Assembly (NCBI RefSeq): GCF_900167375.1
Contig: NZ_FUWY01000006.1
Coordinates: 1 to 64,000 of the forward strand
DNA: 64,000 nt
Reading direction: 5' to 3'
DNA from: Anaerorhabdus furcosa
Lineage (GTDB): Bacteria; Bacillota_I; Bacilli_A; Erysipelotrichales; Erysipelotrichaceae
Shown here: positions 25,164 to 33,800 of the stretch, in pieces
How the letters are laid out: the number at the start of each line of letters is the position of its first letter
How positions within the stretch are numbered: position 1 is the first letter of the stretch
Made by a program: the position numbers and the translations under genes
The notes under the pieces: model-generated
What the model was told of the DNA's origin: nothing
Seen by the model: the letters and a program-made list of their open reading frames with translations, nothing else
The model's database searches: none

Positions 25164-26435
25164 ATGAGTGGGTTTGATATTTTCATTAATTTCGTTGAGC
25201 AATTGATTATCTTTATATTCATTGCTCGGTTTTGTAAACTAAATAACAAGTTTAATTATGTATATTTTACTGTGTTTATTCTACTTGGAACAGTTTTGAT
25301 GACTTTTTCAAACTTTGCAATTGGACTTGAAGGTTATTTTAAAATTGTATTCATTTCATTGAATTTTGTATTTTGTTTAATTTTTACAGATAACTTTATA
25401 GGAGAGAAGATATTTGTTTCTTTCCTTCCTTATGTAATTATTAGTTTAATCAATGGATTTTTAACGATTACAACGAGTTATCTTTTATTTAATCAGTTGA
25501 ATTCAATTGAATTAGCAAAAACTTGTGCTTTTTTTTGGCTAATTATATTATCAAAAATTTTATTGTTTTTTACTTTGAGTGAAATAGCATACCAAAGAAA
25601 AAAGTATGAAAATCAAATAAGTAATAATCAAATTATCTACTTAGTCATATTAATTGTATTTATTCAGCTTATCTTTATTTTTATAGAGAGTATAATTTAT
25701 ACAAATTCCATTAATCCATTAGAAATAATGATAACAGTTTTTCTTTTATTTATATTTATGGTTTTAATCATTGTCTATTTCTTTGATTATTTGAAGAAAA
25801 ATGAAATTGAACAAGAAAAAATATTGAATTATCAGATGCTTGAATTTGAAAACAGAAGATATCATGAAATAGAATTAAACAGCGCTGAAATATCAAAATT
25901 GAAACACAATTTGAAGCATATCTTATTAAATGTTTTAAATGATATTGATAACAATGAGATATCTGATGCAAAGAATTCAATTGTTTCTTACTTAGATGAA
26001 GTAAATTTGATTCATAGTTATGGAAAATTCAATTCAAGAATACTAGATTTTCTTATTAACAAATTCACTCAAGAAGCTAAAGAAAAGGGCTACATCTTTA
26101 ATTTTTCAGTAAATCTGGTTAATGAGGTAAATATAAGTGATAATGATTACATGGTCTTGCTTGGTAATGCTCTTGAAAATAGTGTGCTGCATAGCGTAGG
26201 TGATAAGAAAATCGAATTAATCATAGAACAAAAGAATAACTATGCATTTTTCACTTTGAAGAATAGAGTAGATTCAAGTATGAAACCAGATGATCTTATG
26301 GATTCAAAAAGAGGAAATAATCATGGTTATGGAATCAAAACAATCAAGGAAATAGCAGCGAAATACAATGGCTCAATTTCCTATGTCATTGAAGATGAAT
26401 TTCTTATATGTTCCATTGTAATTCCTTTAAAATGA
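25164..26435 (+). CDS. agrC: AgrC-like sensor histidine kinase
   Basis: The 423-residue protein has six or so N-terminal membrane helices (residues 1-210), then a cytoplasmic kinase core. The phospho-accepting His is in SKLKHNLKHILLN. The N-box is VLLGNALENSVLHS and the G-box NHGYGIKTIKEIAAKYNG. This is the GHKL/HATPase_c 5 architecture of AgrC, which senses the extracellular cyclic peptide. Its start is two bases after the regulator's stop. A terminator follows that overlaps the second repeat of the agrD operator. Confidence 0.92.
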   Translation: MSGFDIFINFVEQLIIFIFIARFCKLNNKFNYVYFTVFILLGTVLMTFSNFAIGLEGYFKIVFISLNFVFCLIFTDNFIGEKIFVSFLPYVIISLINGFLTITTSYLLFNQLNSIELAKTCAFFWLIILSKILLFFTLSEIAYQRKKYENQISNNQIIYLVILIVFIQLIFIFIESIIYTNSINPLEIMITVFLLFIFMVLIIVYFFDYLKKNEIEQEKILNYQMLEFENRRYHEIELNSAEISKLKHNLKHILLNVLNDIDNNEISDAKNSIVSYLDEVNLIHSYGKFNSRILDFLINKFTQEAKEKGYIFNFSVNLVNEVNISDNDYMVLLGNALENSVLHSVGDKKIELIIEQKNNYAFFTLKNRVDSSMKPDDLMDSKRGNNHGYGIKTIKEIAAKYNGSISYVIEDEFLICSIVIPLK

Positions 26436-26467
26436 CCAAGTATCACACATATCGACCATCTGTCACA
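26435..26467 (+). promoter_or_regulatory. Paired 13-bp direct repeat upstream of agrD (candidate AgrA/LytTR site)
   Basis: ACCAAGTATCACA (26435-26447) and ACCATCTGTCACA (26455-26467) have the same 20-bp period as the pair before agrB. They begin at the agrC stop codon. A -10-like TATTAA lies near 26496-26501, and the agrD ribosome-binding site at 26513. Confidence 0.7.
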
Positions 26468-26487
26468 AGATGGTTGTTTTTTATGTT
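26455..26487 (+). terminator. Terminator of agrBAC overlapping the agrD operator
   Basis: ACCATCT (26455-26461) pairs with AGATGGT (26468-26474), followed by TTGTTTTTTAT. The left arm is also part of the second direct repeat. Confidence 0.65.
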
Positions 26488-26528
26488 GTTTTTGATATTA
26501 AGAATACATAGAAGAGGAGATTAGAATC

Positions 26529-26663
26529 GTGAAAAAAATTAACCAAGTACTTATCAAGATGATTTACAAGAAAGGTGTTGCCTCATTAAACTGTGTATCT
26601 GCAAGCAATATGCATCAACCTAAACTTAGTAGCAAACTAAACAAATATAAGAAAACTAAATAA
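26529..26663 (+). CDS. agrD: AgrD-like cyclic-lactone autoinducer precursor
   Basis: This 44-codon gene starts with GTG and a well-placed AGAGGAGA ribosome-binding site eight bases upstream. The peptide begins KKINQVLIKMIYKKGVA, a basic amphipathic N-terminus. A single cysteine sits in SLNCVSASNMH, and the tail QPKLSSKLNKYKKTK is charged. That order (amphipathic helix, Cys-containing core, P-x-L-containing tail) is the AgrD plan; AgrB would cut after the core and form a thiolactone with the Cys. It lies downstream of agrC and has its own control region. Exact mature peptide ends cannot be read. Confidence 0.82.
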   Translation: MKKINQVLIKMIYKKGVASLNCVSASNMHQPKLSSKLNKYKKTK

Positions 26664-26787
26664 TTTATAGTTAATAATTATATTGGATCTATTTTTATTC
26701 CAAAAGTATTTTAGTGAATGTTTAACTATTGAAAGCAATCGTATCAATAATTGAACAATCGATTTAACACAACTCATAATAATTGTT

Positions 26788-26819
26788 ATTCCTTAACTCA
26801 TTCGAGTTAAGGAATATTA
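26788..26819 (+). terminator. Strong hairpin downstream of agrD
   Basis: ATTCCTTAACTC (26788-26799) and GAGTTAAGGAAT (26804-26815) form a perfect 12-bp stem with a 4-base loop. The downstream sequence is only moderately T-rich, so it is a likely but not ideal terminator. Confidence 0.6.
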
Positions 26820-26946
26820 AATTTATTATCTTTGATACCACTTTTGGTAATTAATTGTAAAGACAATTGAAAAAAATCCAGTATATATAACGATGATTAT
26901 TAGGTTATTGCTTGAGTTTCATCAACGTATAGAACAGGACAAGAAA

Positions 26947-27384
26947 ATGAAAGATAATACGATGGAAGAAAGAGATTGCATACTACGTGACAATATTGCA
27001 ACGCTAAAAATTTATGAACTTAAAGATACAGCAACATTAGTGGGAAAATTGGCAAGTCTTGAAAGAAAAGTTATTGAAGATGAATTAATCATTAATCAAA
27101 GAATTAATATAGCAAATAATTTTTGTATAGCGATTATTTCAAGTTTTATCACTATAGCTTTGTCAACATTTGTTAAAGGGGATTCAATACGTTATGAATT
27201 GCTAGGAATTGTATTTGTAATAGTAATTGGCTTAGCGATTGTTTTAATCATTAATGAAAATGACAAAAAGAAAAAATTTGTAGAAATTGGTAAGAATAAT
27301 TCAAAGAAAATTATGATTGAATATATTCTTAAAGACAGAGAAAAAAACAGCCCAAGAAAAATATCTAAATACAGGCATAAATAG
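26947..27384 (+). CDS. Small coiled-coil/two-helix membrane protein upstream of the RHS gene
   Basis: This protein of about 145 residues has a charged, heptad-like N-terminal half (DTATLVGKLASLERKVIEDE) and two predicted membrane helices (CIAIISSFITIALSTFV, and LLGIVFVIVIGLAIVLII). A basic cytoplasmic tail follows. ATG 26947 has AGGAC seven bases upstream; the frame is open from ATG 26893, which lacks a ribosome-binding site. I do not recognise a family. Its place two genes before the RHS toxin makes an accessory role in toxin export or anchoring possible, but nothing in the sequence proves it. Confidence 0.6.
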   Translation: MKDNTMEERDCILRDNIATLKIYELKDTATLVGKLASLERKVIEDELIINQRINIANNFCIAIISSFITIALSTFVKGDSIRYELLGIVFVIVIGLAIVLIINENDKKKKFVEIGKNNSKKIMIEYILKDREKNSPRKISKYRHK

Positions 27385-27456
27385 TATAATTAATATTTAA
27401 TACCCATCTAGGTATGATTAAGTGCGTATTAGATAGTTTATAGATTGGGGATAAAT

Positions 27457-27891
27457 ATGAAGAATAAAAAGTTTAGAAGACTTATCTTTTTAAGTATTAT
27501 CTGCATTTTGATAATACTTTTTTTACTATGTGTAAAGTCATGTAGTGAAACTAAAGAAAAGCAGAATGAACAAGAACTAACATCTCAAATTGAGAAAGAG
27601 AAACAAGAAACTCTAAATTTGATTCAATTATTTGATCTATTAGAAAGGGCAGATTTTTGCAGCCAAGGATGGAATGAAGATGCTTTGAAAGTGGTGGATA
27701 CCTTAAAACTTATGGCAGAAGATAAAAGTGCTTCAAAAAATCTAAATAATCAGGAAATAGGAAAACAACTCCAACAAGTTTCAAATGACTTAGGGAATCT
27801 AATCGAAAAGAATTCAATTGAAAATATTGATGCATTAGAAGAATCACTAAGTAGATTAAATGAACTTGTGATAGGAGAACCATATGAATAA
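27457..27891 (+). CDS. Membrane-anchored helical protein translationally coupled to the RHS gene
   Basis: The 144-residue protein begins KNKKFRRLIFLSIICILIIL, a basic N-terminus and one membrane anchor. A long charged helical domain (EKEKQETLNLIQLFDLLERA onward) should lie outside the membrane. ATG 27457 follows GGGG six bases upstream; an in-frame TTG lies at 27445. Its stop overlaps the RHS start by eight bases (27884), so the two are coupled. This suggests it works with the RHS protein. The family is not recognised. Confidence 0.7.
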   Translation: MKNKKFRRLIFLSIICILIILFLLCVKSCSETKEKQNEQELTSQIEKEKQETLNLIQLFDLLERADFCSQGWNEDALKVVDTLKLMAEDKSASKNLNNQEIGKQLQQVSNDLGNLIEKNSIENIDALEESLSRLNELVIGEPYE

Positions 27892-30800
27892 GAAAATTAT
27901 AAAATGGATAAAAGTTGGTTTTGTTGTATCTATGTTTTTATCACAGTTTCAAATGGGTGCAGTTGCAGTAAAAGCAGAACTGAATAAAGTTCAGTTAAAA
28001 AGTACAACAGGAACTGCAATGTTGATACCAACTTTAGGAAATAAGGAATCCAGAATCGAAGCACAAGAAACACCAGAGACAGAGATACCAATTGAACCAA
28101 CAAGTGATCCAGTGAGTACGCCTAGCGTGGATTCTACTGATGTACCTATACCAACAAGTGAACCTACACCTGAAACTACGCAAATTCCAGTAACTACACC
28201 TGTTTCTACTATACCTATAGAAACACCACTCACGGAGGAGAATCATTCTTTTTCAATGGTTTTGCCACAAGCTACTTTGGTGGACAAGGATAACGAAATC
28301 ATTGAAAAAAGAACAGAGAATACAAAAACATATCAAATTGATGAGAAAACCTTTGTAACAGATGTTTATTTTGAACCTGTTCATAAAGAAATTGAAGGAC
28401 AATTTGAAGAGATTGATTTAACGCTACAAACACCACCAACAACGTATTCCTTAATTGATCAAACAAAATTTGCAATCAATGGTGAGGGATATTATGATAT
28501 CGCTTTTTATCGTGATGAGGAAAGATTAGCGAGAATCACAAATGAAGGTGGTTTTTCACTTGAAATGAAACTACCTGAATCCAATACAAGTGACATTAGA
28601 ATGGATGGAAATACGATACAGTATTTTAATGTAAAAGAAGGAATCGATGTTTTATATAGTTTATCATCTACTAAAGTAAAGTCGAATGTATTGCTTACAA
28701 AACCACTAAATTCAAATAGAATTGCTGAAGTGATTGATATTGGAGATTTAGAGTTTAGACAGGAAGGAACAACCATCTATTTAGAAAAAGAGGGTGAAGT
28801 AGAATTCGTAATTGAAACACCCTATCTTATGGATAATGTAGGAGTCACCAGTGAACAATTAACATTAGAAGTAATTCGATTATCTAGTACTGAAATAGAA
28901 GTGACAACCATCTTTGATCAAAATTGGGTAAATGCTGAAGAAAGAGCATTTCCAATAGCAATTGATCCAATTATAACGCCGAGAAGTAATCAGACAGTTG
29001 ACGTAACAACATCTACTGTACGAAGTTGGGGTGGAATGCCTATACAAATGACAAATACTCCTGTTGGAAGAACTAAGGGAGGTGACGAAATTGGCATTGG
29101 TAGAACAATAGCTCATTTTGTCATGCCGAATATTGGTACAGGGATGGAAATTGTCAGTGCATCTTTGCAAATGTATAAATATGAAGGAAGTACCACGAAC
29201 TCGGGAATTAATGTATATTCAAGACCTTATATTGATCCCATGTCGACAGGTTTAAATTTTAATAACTGTCTTAATGGTGCGACTTTGGAAAGTTCTCTAT
29301 CGAATTCAGTACTAAACTCAACGGGGTATAAATCATTTGATGTAACGAAACATACACAAGATTTATATACAGGAGTAAACAAAACACTTATCTTAGTGGC
29401 TCAAAATGAAGACACTAATATTGAACCCAGTCGATTCTATACAGAAGGCAATGCAGAAAGACCAAAAGTATCGATAACATATCGTTTAGCGTATGATGTA
29501 AATCCTGAAACTGATATTAATACAATGGATGCAAGATTGCGTTTATTTTCAACAGGTTTAGGTAAGTTAGATGCAGTTAGCATAGATGGATTAGCTAAGC
29601 CAAAGAGTAAGATTTCATTTGATCTTGTCAAGTTGGATGAAAGTGGAAATAAACTAGCAACGACAACACAAGTGAGTGCAAAAGATGACGACAAGGAAAG
29701 ATTATTCTATGTGGATCCAATCTATAAAACAAATCCAAGAACAGGTGTTCAAGAAATACTCGTAGAAAAAGTAAATTATACAACAGACTATGTTGAAGCA
29801 TCTACATTTGACGAATTGGATACCTTCTATACCTTTAAAATGAAGGTAGAAGTTGGAAGTGAAACCAACACAGAAGATGTGTACTCTGATAAGTTCATGA
29901 AACACGAAGCAAAATTGGGTGAAACTTTAGCATCACTTTCCTCTTATTATGGTGTTACAGTAGAGCAAATCCTTCTTGACAACAATACCACCTCCAAAGT
30001 AATTAAAGAAGGTGATGTTGTACTGATTCGTGTACCTACAAATTCACCAAAAATCAATGAGAATGATGTTTTGCCACCCCTTATGTTTGAGGAATATACT
30101 GCAGAGTATAAATACAGAGGACCAGTTTGTCTTTATGGATGTTATGCTGGAGATCCAATTAATACAGGAAGTGGGAACTATTATCATGAAAATACGGATT
30201 TCACAATCAATGATTATAAAGAAATACCTTTTAAACGATTCTATAATTCTTTAGGAGAACTTATTAGTACATCATTTGGAAATGGCTTCTCTAGTAATTA
30301 TGATCAGTTTGTATTCTATGATAAGAAGAATAACTTATTGTATTTTACAGGTGATGGGAAAGTGTATGAATTTAGAAACAATGGCTCTGGATTTGATAAA
30401 GATTTGGATAATCCTTACAACATTGAAATACAAGATAATAAAGTTACCTTAACAGAAGAAAAAACAAAACAAAAAATATTCTTTGATGAAACTGGAACAC
30501 TAACTAAAATTGAAGAGCTAAATGGTCATTTTACAGAAGTCATCTATGATGATTATTTTCATATGACAACATTGAATATTGATAATCAAAAAGAAGTACT
30601 CTTTGAATACAATACAAAAAACCTAGTGAGTAAGATTACTTTACCAGATGGATCATTTGTCAGTTATGAATACAATGACAAGAATCAAATGACACAGTTT
30701 ATGGATACAGAGGGGTACATAGAAAAATATACTTATGATGATCAAGGTAGAGTAAGTGAAATCATCGATGAAGATGGCTTTTCTTTGGGTAGAAATACTT

Positions 30801-33800
30801 ATGATCAGAAGAATCGAGTTATCTCACAAATGGATGGCGAAGACAAAATCATGACTTTTGCCTATGGAAATAAAGAAACTAGCGTAACGGATGCAGAGGG
30901 TAATACAGTTATCTATGGTATAGATGACTACAATCGTGTCATTGAACTTAGGTATGATGATGGAACAAAACAAATCAATGAATATAGCCAGAATAAGAAT
31001 CAATTGCTTTCTATTACCAACGAATTGGGTGAAGTTTCATCTTATGAATACAATGAGTTTGGCTATGTGAGTAAACAAGTGGATTTTGATGGCTCTGTAA
31101 CACTTTTTGAAACAGATAAAAATGGAAATATTACGCATCAAGTTTATCCCAATCAAACAGAGGAGTGGAGTACTTATGATGGAGTTGGTAATAAGTTAAG
31201 TTTTACGGATATCTATGGTAAAACAGAATTTTTTACTTATGATACTGAAAATCGAATGACCTCAAAAACAGATGAGCGAGGAAATACGGAAAGGTATACC
31301 TATGAAGGAAATCAGATTAAAACTTATACCAACAAACTCGGACTTACTACCACCTATATATACAATGATTTAGGTTATGTAACAAAAGAAGAAGATAATC
31401 AGGGAAGAAGTACAACCTACGAGTTAGATACAAAAGGGAATGTGCTAAAGAAAAAAGATAGTTATGGTGCAGTTGAAGCTTATGTCTATGATGGACAAGG
31501 CCATGTCATCCGCTATACAAATCCGCTTGGTGCAGTCACAGAGTCCACTTATGATTCCATGGGCAATGTCTTATCCACAACCCAAAATGGCTTAACAGAA
31601 ACTACCATTTATAATCAACAAGGACAAAAAGTGTCTTTTACAGATACCTTAGGGAATATAGAAACATATGAATATGATAGTAAGAATCGTTTGGTTAAGA
31701 CATCTGATATTCGTGGTAATGAGAGTAAGAATGTATATGATGATGCAGGAAATATTATTGAAACAATTGACCAAAGAGGGAATTCTACAAAGACAATTTA
31801 TAAAAATGGTTTGGCTCGAAAAACAATGGATGGTTATGGTCAAGAAACTAGTTTTGAGTATGATGCATCAAATCGTATCATCAAGACAATATACCCAACA
31901 GGAGAAGTAATTCAAAACGAATACAATGACAAGGGGCAACTTGTCAAAACAGTGAGTAGTAAAGGAATCATAACTGAAAGTGTTTTTGATGAATTTGGAC
32001 AAGTAATTGAAACTATCACCAATGGTAAATCAGTAAAAAGTGAGTACAACGCCTTAGGACAACTCACAAAGAGTACGAATGCTTTAGGGCAGTCGACAAG
32101 CTATATCTACGATAGTTATGGTAATCAAGTAGAAGTGATAGATCCAAAAGGTAACAGAACAAAAACAGTATATGATAAAAACAACCGAGTGATTGAAACA
32201 ATGAATGCCTTAGGGTATTCAGTAAAGAAAGAATATGATTTAAATGGGAATGTCACAAAGGAAATTGATGAGCTTGGAAATATTACAGAAACAACCTATG
32301 ATATTTACTCAAGATTGATTGAAGAAAAAGATGCAGAAGGATACATCACGACGACAAAATACAATGCAAAAGGTCAAGTAAGTGAAGTTATATCAGCACG
32401 TAATGTGGTGACAAACTATGCGTATAATCAATTTGGTGATAACACGACAATTACGATGGAAGGAGTCGTTGTATCTCAAAAGGAAATTGATCAGTTCGGA
32501 AATGTAATCCGTGAGAAAACATTAGATCGTGATAGTACAACAGAATATAATCAAATGAATCAAGTAACGAAAACCATCAATAACTTAACTGGACTCATTG
32601 AGGAAAGAAGTTATACGACAACTGGGAATCTGAATTCTGTTAGTAATAGTGCAGGACAATCAACTGTATACGCCTATGATACCTACAATCAACTGATTCA
32701 AACAACCAATGCAATGAATCAAGTTGAAACAAATGAATACAATGAAGAGGGTCAAGTTGTACGAAAAGTAGGATTTGATGGGATTGAAACAACAACTAGG
32801 TACAATGAATTAAATCAAGTGAGTTCTACAACATCTAAAGGAATCAATACTTCATATGAGTACGATGAAGTAGGCAATAAAATAAAGGAAACAAGAGGAA
32901 GTTTTTCTACAGAATTTGATTATGACGAAAATAATCGTTTGATAAAAACAACAGATGCCTTAGGTTTTATAGATGAAATAGATTACGATGCCAAAGGTCA
33001 AATAATTTCAAAAACAGATAAGAATGGCAACATTACTTCTTATACCTATGACAAGAATGGCAATCAAATTTCAGTAACAGATCCTCGAGGAAATACGACA
33101 TCGACTCTCTATGATTCAGAAGGTAATGTGGTTCAAGTGACAGATGCTTTAGGGAATACAACAACAAGTGAGTACAATGCATTTGGGCAAACAGTTAAAA
33201 CAGTAGATCAACTCAACTTTTTAGTTGAGTATGTTTACAATGACAAACAACAAAACATTCAAATCAATTATCCATATGGATTTCACCATAAATTTGTTTA
33301 TGATGAGGCAGGAAGAGTGATTGAAGAGATTGACTCAAATGAGTCATCTAAATTAACAACGTATGATCAACTAGGAAATGCAATAACAAAGACAGATGGG
33401 AATGGCAATACAACCACCTTTGTTTATGATGCATTGAATCGAATCATCAAAGAGGAGAAGCCTAATGGACTTCTTGTGGAAACTGTATATGATAATCAAG
33501 GTAATATAGTACAGCAAATTGAAGATGGAATTATCATTGAAGAAAATGAATACAACAACTACAATCAACAAATCACTTCAATCAATGCCATGAAACAAGA
33601 AAAACACATCGTGTATGATGTGTTAGGAAGAATCAGTAAGTCAATAGATTTTGACGGTATTGAAACTAGTTTTGTTTATGATGAATTGGGACAAGTATTA
33701 ACGCAAACCCAAAACAATCAAATCATTACTAGCTTTACTTATGATGGTAGTGGTAACCTACTTACGCAATCAATTAATGGGTTCCTTCAAAAAGAAAATA

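Noticed and set aside
27991..28246. Open frames on the minus strand opposite the RHS N-terminus
   Set aside because: They are antisense to the Pro/Thr linker, low in complexity, and have no ribosome-binding site.
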